Origin: Salegentibacter sp. Hel_I_6
GTDB lineage: Bacteria; Bacteroidota; Bacteroidia; Flavobacteriales; Flavobacteriaceae
Assembly (NCBI RefSeq): GCF_000745315.1
Contig: NZ_JQNQ01000001.1
Coordinates: forward strand, 3,534,001 to 3,598,000
Reading direction: 5' to 3'
Length of the DNA stretch: 64,000 nt
In this document: positions 32,571-41,770 of the stretch, piece by piece
How the letters are laid out: the number at the start of each line of letters is the position of its first letter
Numbering within the stretch: position 1 is the stretch's first letter
Notes under the pieces: generated by a model
Database searches by the model: none
Told to the model about the DNA's origin: nothing
Seen by the model: the letters and a program-made list of their open reading frames with translations, nothing else
Position numbers and translations under genes: made by a program

Positions 32571-35489
32571 TTAAAATGAAAGATTTAAACCAAGTACAAT
32601 TGTGGTAGATCTTGGATAAAAATTGTTGTCTATACCGTTTGCAATTTCAGGATCTAAACCATCGTAGTTGGTTATTGTCCATACATTAGTAGCGGTTAAT
32701 GAAGTTCTAATATCTAAATCTTCTCCTGGAAATAAATATCCTACAGAGATGTTGTCTAACTTCACGAAATCTGCGCTTTGTATATAATAATCTGAGAAGA
32801 ACTGGTTATTGTTGAAGTTACTCTCCAATACATTGCTGTTAAAATTAGAATAGTAAGGTTGTGGGGTAACTGTACCCGCTCCAATAAATCCGTTTCCAGA
32901 TTGCGTATTGTTATACATGTAATTTCCGAAATTACCTCTAAAAGTAAAGCTAAAATCAAGATTTTTATACCTCATAGTATTGGTTAATCCCATAAAGTAA
33001 TCTGGAGTTGCTTTTTTATAAGGTACACGATCTTCTTCGGTAATTTCATTATCACCGTTTACATCTACATAAGCGCCTTCTATTGGTTGCCCATTTTCGT
33101 TGTAAACCTGTCTGAATACATTAAAAGTAGTAGGATCGTAACCTTCTTTCCAAAGCTGAATATTGTTACCAACACCTCCACCTATTTCACCTTGTGGAAT
33201 TTCAAAATTTGGATCTTCACCTAAGGTAAGATTAGTGATTTCCAAATCCTGGAAAGTAAGGTTGTAATTTACATCCCAGTTAAAATCTTCCTGTTGAATA
33301 ATCGCACCATTAATTCCAAATTCAAGTCCTTTACTTACGGTGCTACCAACGTTGGTTACCAAAAGGTCTGTAAGGTTGGAGCCGGCTGGAACCGGTACTT
33401 CGGCTAAAAGATCTTCGGTTTCACGGTAATATGCTTCTACAGTACCTGAAATTCTATTGTTGAAAAATCCATAGTCAATACCAACATTGTAAGTTTTTAA
33501 TTCTTCCCATTTAAGATTAGAGTCAAAAGCTTCTGGACGTAAAGTATTATAGAATTGATTACCAAACTGGTAACGAACTCCCCCTACACTTGGATTGTAA
33601 ACTCCGAAGTAACCATAATTTGGACCAATTTCCTGGTTTCCTGTTACCCCATAACCTGCACGCAGCTTTAATTGGTTTAGAACATTAGAATCTGCAAGGA
33701 AATTTTCGTTGTGTAACTTCCAACCTACAGATAATGATGGAAAGAAACTCCATTTATTATCTCCTCCAAATCTTGAAGAACCATCTCGTCTCACACTACC
33801 TGATACCAAATATTTGTTAGCAATATCAAAACTAGCCCTGGCAAAATAAGATTCTAATGCATTACGATTAGTCTCTCTTGGGAAATCCTGAATACTGTTA
33901 GAGATTGTTTCAATTCTCTTACTTGTAATAAAGAATTCCTGGTAAGAATGTCCTGCTGTAAGATCTACTTCAGTATCTAGAAAATCTATATCGTTTCTAT
34001 AATTGAAGTAAAAATCCAGTAGCGTATTTCTATTGAGTCCGCCATATTCTTCAAAATAAGGAATATTCTGATTATTTGCAGCAGAGGTTAAAGGTCTTCT
34101 ATTATACCCATCATTCTCAGAATAATCAAAACCAGCATTTACATTGAATTTTAATTCTGGTAAAAAGTGAAATTTATATTCAGCATTCAGGTTGGTAATA
34201 TTTCTCTTAGTAACACCACGTCCATCTAATTGTTCTAAAAGCGCTAATGGATTACGAGTAGCTTGAATTTGCTGTTGTTGTGGCGAAGTAGTGAATTCGT
34301 AATACCCGTCAAAATAACTTCCCTCCTGGTAAACAGGCTGAGTAGGATCAAAAGCTACGGCTGAACCAATAGCTCCCTGATCTGCAAAACGGTTCTCGTC
34401 TACAATGTTCTTAGAAGAAAGGGTTAATTTTAAGTGATTATCAAACAAATCCTGGTTAAGGGATATGTTTAATGCATTCCTTTCATAAACATCGGTTTTT
34501 AAAACCCCTGTTTGCGATGTGTGGTTATAATTAACACGGTAAGAGAAATTCTCGAAACCCTGTGTAGCCGTAAAGTTATGGATCGCACCAACAGAAGTTT
34601 GGTAAATTTGATCCTGCCAATCGGTACTGGTATCTCCTAATAAAGAAGGATCTGTACCGGGGGTGTTTTCAATTAAAGTTCTAAACTGGTCTGCATTAAG
34701 AACATCTACTTTATCAATGATTCTTCCGGCAGAAACTTTAAGATCGTAAGTTAGGGCCAGCGGACTATCCTTTTTACCTTTCTTAGTAGTGATTAAAATA
34801 ACCCCGTTAGAAGCCCTGGAACCATAAATAGAAGTTGCTGCGGCATCTTTCAAAACCACAAAATCTTCAATTTCATTCGGGTTAATAGAATTCAACTGGT
34901 TTCTTACTCCCTGAACTCCTCTTTGATCTAATGGAATACCATCTACTACAATTAATGGAGAATTATTTCCTGAAAGGGAAGATCCACCACGAATTCTAAT
35001 TTCAGAACCACCTCCAGGTTCACCGCTTCCAGGCGTTATTCTAACCCCGGCCGATTTACCTGCAATTAATTGTTCTGGAGATACCACTGCACCCTGGTTA
35101 AAACTTTCTGCAGAAATCTTTTCTACAGATCCAGTAGCATCCTGCTCTGAGGTACTTCCATAACCAATAAGTACTACTTCTTCTAAAGTAGCCTGGTCCT
35201 CATCTAATTGAACATCTAAAGTAGACTGACCTTCATAAGCAATCTCCTTGCTGGCAAAACCCAGGAAAGAGAAAACAAGAATATCATCTTCACCTACATT
35301 TTGAATGGTATAATTACCGTCAAAATCTGTAACTGCACCATTTGTTGTTCCTTTAACAATAACGTTTGCGCCCGGAATCGGAAGACCGGTTGCGCTTTCG
35401 CTAACAACGCCGCTAACGGTTTCCTGTGCAAAAAAGCTCATTGGCAGCATAAAGAGCAACATCAACGTGCTTTTAAATAGTGTTTTCAT
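32571..35489 (-). CDS. susC: SusC/RagA-family TonB-dependent receptor
   Basis: A 972-residue outer membrane transporter. The signal peptide (MKTLFKSTLMLLFMLPMSFF) is followed by a carboxypeptidase-D-like regulatory domain (SGVVSESATGLPIPGANVIV, TDFDGNYTI), the TonB-box region with LEEVVLIGYGS, the plug (GSGEPGGGSEIRIRGGSSLS, LIVVDGIPLDQRG, LKDAAATSIYGSRASNGVI) and a 22-strand barrel ending in ...STTIVLGLNLSF with a terminal aromatic residue. It imports maltodextrins handed over by SusD. It is the first gene of the leftward operon susC-susD-susE-amylase; a LacI-like site lies about 110 bp upstream. Confidence 0.97.
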   Translation of the reverse strand: MKTLFKSTLMLLFMLPMSFFAQETVSGVVSESATGLPIPGANVIVKGTTNGAVTDFDGNYTIQNVGEDDILVFSFLGFASKEIAYEGQSTLDVQLDEDQATLEEVVLIGYGSTSEQDATGSVEKISAESFNQGAVVSPEQLIAGKSAGVRITPGSGEPGGGSEIRIRGGSSLSGNNSPLIVVDGIPLDQRGVQGVRNQLNSINPNEIEDFVVLKDAAATSIYGSRASNGVILITTKKGKKDSPLALTYDLKVSAGRIIDKVDVLNADQFRTLIENTPGTDPSLLGDTSTDWQDQIYQTSVGAIHNFTATQGFENFSYRVNYNHTSQTGVLKTDVYERNALNISLNQDLFDNHLKLTLSSKNIVDENRFADQGAIGSAVAFDPTQPVYQEGSYFDGYYEFTTSPQQQQIQATRNPLALLEQLDGRGVTKRNITNLNAEYKFHFLPELKFNVNAGFDYSENDGYNRRPLTSAANNQNIPYFEEYGGLNRNTLLDFYFNYRNDIDFLDTEVDLTAGHSYQEFFITSKRIETISNSIQDFPRETNRNALESYFARASFDIANKYLVSGSVRRDGSSRFGGDNKWSFFPSLSVGWKLHNENFLADSNVLNQLKLRAGYGVTGNQEIGPNYGYFGVYNPSVGGVRYQFGNQFYNTLRPEAFDSNLKWEELKTYNVGIDYGFFNNRISGTVEAYYRETEDLLAEVPVPAGSNLTDLLVTNVGSTVSKGLEFGINGAIIQQEDFNWDVNYNLTFQDLEITNLTLGEDPNFEIPQGEIGGGVGNNIQLWKEGYDPTTFNVFRQVYNENGQPIEGAYVDVNGDNEITEEDRVPYKKATPDYFMGLTNTMRYKNLDFSFTFRGNFGNYMYNNTQSGNGFIGAGTVTPQPYYSNFNSNVLESNFNNNQFFSDYYIQSADFVKLDNISVGYLFPGEDLDIRTSLTATNVWTITNYDGLDPEIANGIDNNFYPRSTTIVLGLNLSF

Positions 35490-35522
35490 AAATTTTTCTA
35501 TTGATTTTTACTAAAAATTAAG

Positions 35523-35540
35523 CTTATATTTTTACTTCCT
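35523..35540. repeat. 18-bp word shared by the susC leader and the MFS-gene upstream region
   Basis: CTTATATTTTTACTTCCT is found here and identically at 36889-36906. Here it lies between the LacI-like site and susC, reading against susC. Confidence 0.5.
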
Positions 35541-35597
35541 GAGGTTAAATGTATGTAAATGGCATGTAAAGAAATAGGGAATTCCTTAACACTATTT

Positions 35598-35615
35598 TGC
35601 GAAAACGTTTGAGTG
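35598..35615. promoter_or_regulatory. LacI-type operator upstream of susC
   Basis: TTGCGAAAACGTTTGAGT is centred on ACGT and has the AAACGTTT core typical of LacI-family operators. It lies between the divergent susC operon and the lacI-like gene. Similar sites are at 36940 and 45397. Confidence 0.65.
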
Positions 35616-35713
35616 TTGAAAACTTTTGGATTTTAAGGGTATAGCGTAATTTTTGTGGTATTTTTACGACATCTTAAAATAATACTTCGGTTATTTTTTA
35701 ATAATAGTTTTAT

Positions 35714-36736
35714 ATGAGACCAAAATTAACTTTAAAGCAAATTGCTAGAGAATTAGATGTTTCAATTTCTACGGTTTCCAAAGCATTAAGAGATAGTTCT
35801 GAAATTGGAGAAGACACCAAGAAGAAAATTAAAGCTTTTGCTAAACTTTATAATTACAGGCCTAATAATATTGCTTTAAGCCTCAAAAACCGAAAAACGA
35901 AAACCATAGGAATAATTATTCCTGAGATAGTCCATTATTTTTTTACTACCGTTATTAGTGGAGTAGAACATGTAGCCAACGAAAAGGGTTATAATGTAAT
36001 TGTATGTCTTTCCAATAATTCTTTTGATAAAGAAGTATTAAATATGGAGCTACTGGCCAATGGAAGTACTGATGGGTTTATTCTGTCTATGGCCAAAGAA
36101 ACGATGCAAAAGGAAGACTATCACCATCTCTCTGAAGTAATTAACCAGGGAATGCCGTTGGTTTTATTTGATCGTGTGATAGATGAAATTCATTGTGATA
36201 AAGTAATTATAGACGATGTAATTGGAGCCAAAAAAGCGGTACAATATTTAATAGATAAGGGAGCGAAAAAAATAGGGCTTGTTTCTACCGTAGATTATGT
36301 TAGTGTTGGGAAACTAAGAACCCGTGGTTATCTTGAAATTTTAAGAGAAAACCAGGTTGAAATTGATGAAAATCTTATCCTTAAAATAGAGGATATGGAT
36401 AATAGTGAGGTAGAGATAAAAGATTTTATCAATAAAAATGAAGTAGATGCGGTATTTGCAGTTAATGAACATTTTGCTATTCATGCTATAAAAGCCATAC
36501 AGGAAAAAGGATTGAAAGTGCCTGAAGATGTTTCGGTAATTGGCTTTACAGACGGGGAACTTTCTAAACGATTTATTCCGAGTCTTACTACGGTAAGTCA
36601 GCACGGGGAGCGAATGGGCGCTGAAGCAGCTCGCTTATTAATTGATAAACTGGAAAGAAAGCCAGAGGAGGAAGAATCGTATAAAACAGTGATTGTGGAA
36701 ACTAGTTTAATTGAAAGAAATTCCACTAAATTGTAA
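35714..36736 (+). CDS. LacI-family transcriptional regulator of alpha-glucan use
   Basis: A 340-residue protein with the LacI helix-turn-helix at about 5-25 (LTLKQIARELDVSISTVSKA), hinge helix (YRPNNIALSLKNRKTKTIGI) and a periplasmic-binding-protein-like sensor domain (about 60-335: IIPEIVHYFFTTVISGVEHV, PLVLFDRVID, VISVIGFTDGELSKRFIPSL-type ending). It lies between the divergent sus operon and the maltose phosphorylase operon, so it most probably controls both in response to maltose or a maltose derivative. In other Bacteroidota the sus locus is governed by SusR, a membrane-bound sensor; here a LacI protein takes this place. Confidence 0.92.
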   Translation: MRPKLTLKQIARELDVSISTVSKALRDSSEIGEDTKKKIKAFAKLYNYRPNNIALSLKNRKTKTIGIIIPEIVHYFFTTVISGVEHVANEKGYNVIVCLSNNSFDKEVLNMELLANGSTDGFILSMAKETMQKEDYHHLSEVINQGMPLVLFDRVIDEIHCDKVIIDDVIGAKKAVQYLIDKGAKKIGLVSTVDYVSVGKLRTRGYLEILRENQVEIDENLILKIEDMDNSEVEIKDFINKNEVDAVFAVNEHFAIHAIKAIQEKGLKVPEDVSVIGFTDGELSKRFIPSLTTVSQHGERMGAEAARLLIDKLERKPEEEESYKTVIVETSLIERNSTKL

Positions 36737-36769
36737 ACTACCTTGAATGAAGCCTACAGGCTATTAAGT

Positions 36770-36830
36770 GATTTTTTTGATTGTTGCAACAATCCTTGTA
36801 GTATTTAAATTTCGATTATCGAGTAATTTT
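36770..36830. repeat. Intergenic repeat remnant (TCGATTATCGAG)
   Basis: Contains GATTGTTGCAACAATCC, a palindrome (about 36778-36794), and TTTCGATTATCGAG (about 36812-36825), as in the repeats at 2889 and 17545. Located between the lacI-like gene and the MFS gene. Confidence 0.5.
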
Positions 36831-36888
36831 GAAGTCTAAGCTTTAAAATTTTATTTATATTTACCCCAGCTTAATTATTTTATCAGAA

Positions 36889-36906
36889 CTTATATTTTTA
36901 CTTCCT
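36889..36906. repeat. Second copy of the 18-bp shared word
   Basis: CTTATATTTTTACTTCCT, identical to 35523-35540, 34 bp before the LacI-like site of the MFS gene. Confidence 0.5.
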
Positions 36907-36938
36907 ACCTAAAATAAGTTTTGATAAGCCTTACGCTT

Positions 36939-36956
36939 ATCGTAAACGTTAATTGT
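36939..36956. promoter_or_regulatory. LacI-type operator upstream of the MFS transporter gene
   Basis: ATCGTAAACGTTAATTGT has the AAACGTT core seen at susC and pfkA. It overlaps a possible TTG start at 36953, which is one reason to prefer the ATG at 36962. Confidence 0.55.
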
Positions 36957-36961
36957 ACGAT

Positions 36962-38308
36962 ATGCAAAAACGTAGATTAAGTTTCTGGGAGATCTGGAAC
37001 ATGAGTTTCGGTTTTCTTGGAATCCAGATGGGGTTTGCACTCCAAAATGCCAACGCAAGTAGAATTTTACAAATTTTTGGCGCCGATATCCATGAACTTT
37101 CGTGGTTCTGGTTGGTTGCGCCGGTTACCGGTTTAATCGTTCAGCCTATTATAGGCTACTATAGCGATAGAACCTGGACCAGCCTTGGCCGTAGGCGACC
37201 ATTCTTTCTAACTGGAGCAATTTTAGCGGCAATAGGTTTGATTTTAATGCCTAACGCCGATTGGTTTATCGCTATTTTGCCTTCCCTTTGGGTAGGCGCC
37301 GGGATGCTTTTTATTATGGATGCATCTTTTAATGTAGCGATGGAACCTTTTCGTGCCCTGGTGGCAGATAAATTACCTTCAGATCAACGAACCCTAGGTT
37401 TTAGTGTACAAACTGTTCTAATAGGAATTGGAGCCGTAATTGGTTCCTGGTTGCCTTATGTATTGACCAACTGGTTTGATATTAGCAATAGAGCAGTGGT
37501 AGGCGAAGTTCCGTTAAATCTTCTATTATCATTTGTAATTGGAGCAGCCATTTTGGTCGGGAGTATTCTGGTAACCGTAATTACTACCAAAGAATATTCT
37601 CCTGAAGAACTGGAAAAAATGGACGACCACGTTGAAGAACCGGTCGATGAAAATGAAAAATCCAGTTTGCTGGATATCTTTTCAGATTTTGCTAAAATGC
37701 CACATACTATGCGTCAGCTTAGTTGGGTGCAATTCTTTTCATGGTTCGGGCTTTTCGGCATGTGGGTGTTTTCTACTCCCGCAATTGCACATCATATCTA
37801 CGGTTTGCCATTATCAGATAACAGCAGTGAAACCTACCAGGATGCCGGCGATTGGGTTGGTGTACTTTTCGGGGTTTACAATGCCGTTTCAGCGGTTTTC
37901 GCATTTTTCCTTCCGGCTATCGCCTTAAAAATTGGAAGAAAAAGCACGCATATCGTTTCCTTATTTATTGGTGCTTTAGGGATGCTTTCCATTTATATAA
38001 TGCCGAACGAATATTGGTTACTACTTTCTATGTTCGGGATTGGGATAGGCTGGGCCAGTATTTTGGCAATGCCTTATGCAATTTTAGCAGGTTCTATTCC
38101 AGCGAAAAAAATGGGAGTTTATATGGGGATTTTCAACTTTTTTATTGTGATTCCACAAATTGTAAATGCCCTTGTTGGCGGGCTAATGGTAAAATATCTT
38201 TACGACGGAAACCCAATCTACGCTTTAGTTACCAGCGGAATTGCTTTTCTAATCGCCGCTATACTTACTTTTAGAATAGACGATGTAGACGAACCCGTTA
38301 AAGCATAA
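36962..38308 (+). CDS. MFS sugar transporter, SLC45/sucrose-transporter-like (probable maltose importer)
   Basis: About 448 residues with 12 membrane helices. The family mark is the loop SDRTWTSLGRRRPFFLTG, typical of the SLC45/plant sucrose transporter branch that carries disaccharides with protons. Other visible parts: FWEIWNMSFGFLGIQMGFAL at the N-terminus and WASILAMPYAILAGSIP near helix 10. A TTG nine bases upstream (36953) is possible but overlaps a likely operator. In this locus it should bring periplasmic maltose into the cytoplasm for the phosphorylase encoded two genes later. Confidence 0.9.
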   Translation: MQKRRLSFWEIWNMSFGFLGIQMGFALQNANASRILQIFGADIHELSWFWLVAPVTGLIVQPIIGYYSDRTWTSLGRRRPFFLTGAILAAIGLILMPNADWFIAILPSLWVGAGMLFIMDASFNVAMEPFRALVADKLPSDQRTLGFSVQTVLIGIGAVIGSWLPYVLTNWFDISNRAVVGEVPLNLLLSFVIGAAILVGSILVTVITTKEYSPEELEKMDDHVEEPVDENEKSSLLDIFSDFAKMPHTMRQLSWVQFFSWFGLFGMWVFSTPAIAHHIYGLPLSDNSSETYQDAGDWVGVLFGVYNAVSAVFAFFLPAIALKIGRKSTHIVSLFIGALGMLSIYIMPNEYWLLLSMFGIGIGWASILAMPYAILAGSIPAKKMGVYMGIFNFFIVIPQIVNALVGGLMVKYLYDGNPIYALVTSGIAFLIAAILTFRIDDVDEPVKA

Positions 38309-38357
38309 CAATGGTAGTTCGAGTAGATTTAATGAAACACAGTGAAAACAAAATATA

Positions 38358-38397
38358 TCGAGAACTTCTCGATAATAGTAGGGATCACTTGAAGTGA
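38358..38397. repeat. Two short perfect palindromes between the MFS gene and pgmB
   Basis: TCGAGAACTTCTCGA (38358-38372) and TCACTTGAAGTGA (38385-38397). They could be RNA hairpins between two genes of one transcript or remnants of dispersed repeats. Confidence 0.5.
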
Positions 38398-38472
38398 CAG
38401 TATAAAATAGGATGCAAGTTCTATTAGCAAATAATAATACTACATATTAAACAGATAGAGAGATAATTTAAA

Positions 38473-39135
38473 ATGATGGAGACAAATAAAGGAGTAATAT
38501 TCGATTTAGACGGGGTAATTGTAGATACCGCGAAGTTCCATTTTTTGGCCTGGCGAAAACTGGCTAACGACTTGGGATTCGATTTTACCGAAGAGCAAAA
38601 CGAGCAGCTTAAAGGGGTGAGTCGCGAAGACTCATTAAAGAAAATATTAGACTGGGGAGAACTTGAACTTTCTAAAACAGAGTTTAAACGCCAAATGGCG
38701 CTAAAAAATGAAAATTATCTCTCTTATGTTGCCAAAATGGATGAAGACGAAATTCTGCCCGGCGTTCAAAAGGTGATCGATTATTTAATTGAAAATAATG
38801 TCCCTTTTGCTTTGGGCTCTGCCAGTAAAAACGCACGTAACATCTTAAAAAAGATCAATTTGCTGGAAAAATTTGACGCCATTGTTGATGGCAATGATGT
38901 TAGTAAAGCAAAACCCGATCCTGAGGTATTTCTCATCGCTGCAGAAAAAATTAACATTAAACCAGAAAAAAGTATCGTTTTTGAAGATTCGGTTGCAGGA
39001 GTGCAGGCCGCAAATAATGCAAATATGATGAGCATTGGAATTGGCGAAAAAGAAATATTGGGTGAAGCCGATTATGTATTCAAAGATTTCACCGAAATAG
39101 ATATAGATTTTATAAAGAAATTACTCAGTAACTGA
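38473..39135 (+). CDS. pgmB: Beta-phosphoglucomutase
   Basis: A 220-residue HAD-superfamily enzyme. The nucleophile and acid/base aspartates are in IFDLDGVIVDTAKFH; the cap region has WRKLANDLGF and LKGVSREDSLKKIL, the substrate-recognition loop of beta-PGM; further motifs are LGSASKNARNIL, KAKPDPEVFL and VFEDSVAGVQAA. It converts beta-glucose 1-phosphate to glucose 6-phosphate. The gene lies directly before the maltose phosphorylase gene, whose product it uses. ATG codons at 38473 and 38476 are both possible. Confidence 0.95.
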   Translation: MMETNKGVIFDLDGVIVDTAKFHFLAWRKLANDLGFDFTEEQNEQLKGVSREDSLKKILDWGELELSKTEFKRQMALKNENYLSYVAKMDEDEILPGVQKVIDYLIENNVPFALGSASKNARNILKKINLLEKFDAIVDGNDVSKAKPDPEVFLIAAEKINIKPEKSIVFEDSVAGVQAANNANMMSIGIGEKEILGEADYVFKDFTEIDIDFIKKLLSN

Positions 39136-39216
39136 GATATTTTTTTTCAATAATACAACTTAAGCCTTTGGGTTTGTCCCGGGTTTATCAATTAGAAATT
39201 AGACAGAAATAAAGCA

Positions 39217-41523
39217 ATGAACCAAGATTATATACAACCTAACGAGTGGTCCATTCTGGAAGAAGGATTTGATGTAGAACGCGTAAAATCGTCTGAAAGC
39301 CTTTTTAGTATAGGTAACGGCGTTATGGGCCAGCGAGCCAATTTTGAAGAAAACTATTCCGGGCCAAGTTTCCAGGGAAGCTATATTGGCGGGGTTTACT
39401 ATCCCGATAAAACCAAAGTAGGCTGGTGGAAAAACGGCTATCCAGAATATTTCGCAAAAGTGCTTAACGCACCCAACTGGATTGGGATAAACGTTTTTGT
39501 AAACGATGAAGCCTTAGACCTTTTTACCTGTAAAAAAGTTGAAGATTTTAAGCGTGAGCTTAATATGAAAGAGGGTTTTCACCGCAGAAGTTTTGTAGCT
39601 ACGCTTCCAAACGATATCGAAATTTCAGTAAAAGCTACGCGCTTTCTTTCTATCGTTGAAGATGAACTTGGCGCGATAGATTTTGAAGTTGAAGTTTTGA
39701 ATAGTGATGCTGAGGTTCGTTTTGAGCCTTATCTAGATGGCGGAATCACAAATACAGATGCCAACTGGGAAGAACGTTTTTGGAAGACTTTAGAAGTGAA
39801 ATCTGAAGCCAACAAAGGTTTTGTGCTATCTAAAACCTTGAAAACCGAATTTCACGTGAACACCTATATGCAATCTGAAGTTTTGCTAAATGGGGAAAAG
39901 CAAAATATAGATTTCGCTGAAACGAAAACCGAAGATAAACTTACTTTTTCCTATTCAATTAAAGCTGAAAAAGGACAAAAAGTAAGTCTTAGAAAATACG
40001 CTGGTTACGTGACCGATATGAACCATAAACGTTCAGATCTGATTGACGCTGCAAGTAAGGTCCTGGATTTTGCAACTAAAGCCGGGTTTTCCAAATTGCT
40101 TCAGGAGCAAAAAGAAGCCTGGGAGAAAATTTGGGAAATGGCCGATATCACTATTGAAGGTGATGTAAAAGCCCAACAGGGAATTCGCTTTAATATTTTT
40201 CAGCTAAATCAAACTTATTTAGGAAAAGATGAGCGTCTAAATATTGGTCCAAAAGGATTTACCGGCGAGAAATACGGCGGAAGTACTTATTGGGATACCG
40301 AAGCTTATTGTATTCCTTTTTATATGGCAACCAAAGATCAGCAGGTAGCCAGGAATTTATTGACTTATCGTTATAATCATTTAGACAAAGCCATAGAGAA
40401 TGCCGAAAAGCTTGGATTTAAAAATGGCGCGGCGCTATATCCAATGGTAACGATGAATGGCGAAGAAAGCCATAATGAATGGGAAATTACTTTCGAGGAA
40501 ATTCATAGAAATGGCGCAATGGTTTATGCCATTTATAATTACGTACGCTACACGGGCGATTTCGATTATATCCCGGAAAAAGGCCTGGAAGTAATGATCG
40601 CGATTGCGAGATTCTGGCAGCAACGAGTGAATTTCAGCGAACACAAAAAGAAATATGTGATGCTTGGTGTGACCGGGCCAAACGAGTACGAAAATAATGT
40701 ACACAATAACTGGTACACCAACTATTTAGCGAAATGGTGTATAGAATATTGCCTGGAAACAATTGAGAAGGTTAAAGATTCTTATACTGAAGATTATGAG
40801 CGTGTAATGGGTAAAACCAAACTCAATGAAGGAGAATTGTCAAAATGGAGAGAGGTTGCTGAAAATATGTATTTCCCATATTCCGAAAAGCACGAGGTTT
40901 TCCTTCAGCAGGACGGATTTTTAGATAAAGAGATCGTCCCAATCGCTGAATTAGATAAATCTCAGCGACCAATTAACCAAAAATGGAGCTGGGACAGGAT
41001 TTTACGTTCCTGCTACATTAAACAAGCTGATGTTTTACAAGGTTTCTACTTTTTTGAAGATCACTTCAGCAAAAACGAGCTTGAAAAACATTTTGACTAT
41101 TACGAACCTATTACCGTTCACGAATCTTCGCTTTCTCCTTGTGTGCATAGTATTCAGGCGGCTCTTTTAGGAAGAACAAAACAAGCTTACGAATTCTACT
41201 TGAGAACTTCAAGGTTGGATTTAGACGACTACAACAAGGAAGTAGAGCAGGGTTGCCATATTACCAGTATGGCCGGAACCTGGATGAGTATTGTAGAAGG
41301 TTTTGGCGGAATGAGGGTGAAAGAAGATCAACTTTCTTTTAATCCCACAATTCCTGAAGATTGGAAAACCTATTCTTTTAAAGTGAATTTTAGAGACCAG
41401 ATCTTAAAAGTAAAGGTTGCTGCAGATAAAACGGTTTTCTTCCTGGAAGGCGACAACGCCATTGAAATTAATGTAAATGGGAAAGTTGTAGAAGTGCAAC
41501 CCAATCAGGAGTGTGTGGTTTAG
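39217..41523 (+). CDS. malP: Maltose phosphorylase (GH65)
   Basis: A 768-residue GH65 enzyme of normal length. N-terminal beta-sandwich with SLFSIGNGVMGQRANFEE; the (alpha/alpha)6 barrel shows GFTGEKYGGSTYWDTEAYCI and the catalytic glutamate region ESHNEWEITFEEIHRNGAM; VTGPNEYENNVHNNWYTN and TVHESSLSPCVHSIQAALLG are also characteristic. It splits maltose with phosphate to glucose and beta-glucose 1-phosphate. The assignment to maltose rather than trehalose or kojibiose comes from the context: susCD, amylases and pgmB. Confidence 0.93.
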   Translation: MNQDYIQPNEWSILEEGFDVERVKSSESLFSIGNGVMGQRANFEENYSGPSFQGSYIGGVYYPDKTKVGWWKNGYPEYFAKVLNAPNWIGINVFVNDEALDLFTCKKVEDFKRELNMKEGFHRRSFVATLPNDIEISVKATRFLSIVEDELGAIDFEVEVLNSDAEVRFEPYLDGGITNTDANWEERFWKTLEVKSEANKGFVLSKTLKTEFHVNTYMQSEVLLNGEKQNIDFAETKTEDKLTFSYSIKAEKGQKVSLRKYAGYVTDMNHKRSDLIDAASKVLDFATKAGFSKLLQEQKEAWEKIWEMADITIEGDVKAQQGIRFNIFQLNQTYLGKDERLNIGPKGFTGEKYGGSTYWDTEAYCIPFYMATKDQQVARNLLTYRYNHLDKAIENAEKLGFKNGAALYPMVTMNGEESHNEWEITFEEIHRNGAMVYAIYNYVRYTGDFDYIPEKGLEVMIAIARFWQQRVNFSEHKKKYVMLGVTGPNEYENNVHNNWYTNYLAKWCIEYCLETIEKVKDSYTEDYERVMGKTKLNEGELSKWREVAENMYFPYSEKHEVFLQQDGFLDKEIVPIAELDKSQRPINQKWSWDRILRSCYIKQADVLQGFYFFEDHFSKNELEKHFDYYEPITVHESSLSPCVHSIQAALLGRTKQAYEFYLRTSRLDLDDYNKEVEQGCHITSMAGTWMSIVEGFGGMRVKEDQLSFNPTIPEDWKTYSFKVNFRDQILKVKVAADKTVFFLEGDNAIEINVNGKVVEVQPNQECVV

Positions 41524-41525
41524 TA

Positions 41526-41735
41526 CGTCATCCTGAATTTATTTCAGGATCTAACATGTGGAATTTTAATCGTCATTCTGAACTTGTTTCAGAATCTAAG
41601 TTGTTATGATATAAAAACACCTGCACGGTTTTCAAAACCTTGTAGGTTTATAATAAATAGATAAAATCTTTTCAAAAAGTAATTTAAAACGTCATTACGA
41701 AAGGAGTGAAGATAAAAATCGGGATCGCAATGACG
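41526..41735. repeat. Cluster of dispersed palindromic repeats
   Basis: In order: CGTCA-TCCTGAATTTATTTCAGGA (41526 onward), a second copy CGTCA-TTCTGAACTTGTTTCAGAA (41571 onward), a CTGCACGGTTTTCAAAACCTTG unit (41621-41650), and an element bounded by CGTCATTACGA and GCAATGACG (41690-41735). All lie between malP and the next amylase gene. Confidence 0.7.
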
Positions 41736-41770
41736 GGATATTGAGAATACAATAATTTAAAATAATAGTC

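Noticed and set aside
36953..36961. TTG start of the MFS gene
   Set aside because: It overlaps the likely LacI operator; the ATG at 36962 gives a normal N-terminus.
37632..38274. Open frames of 98 and 140 codons inside the MFS gene
   Set aside because: Both are in other frames of a clear membrane transporter and their residues are unlike any family.
41526..41735. CRISPR array suspected from clustered repeats
   Set aside because: Units differ in sequence, are palindromic, and have no regular spacers or cas genes nearby.
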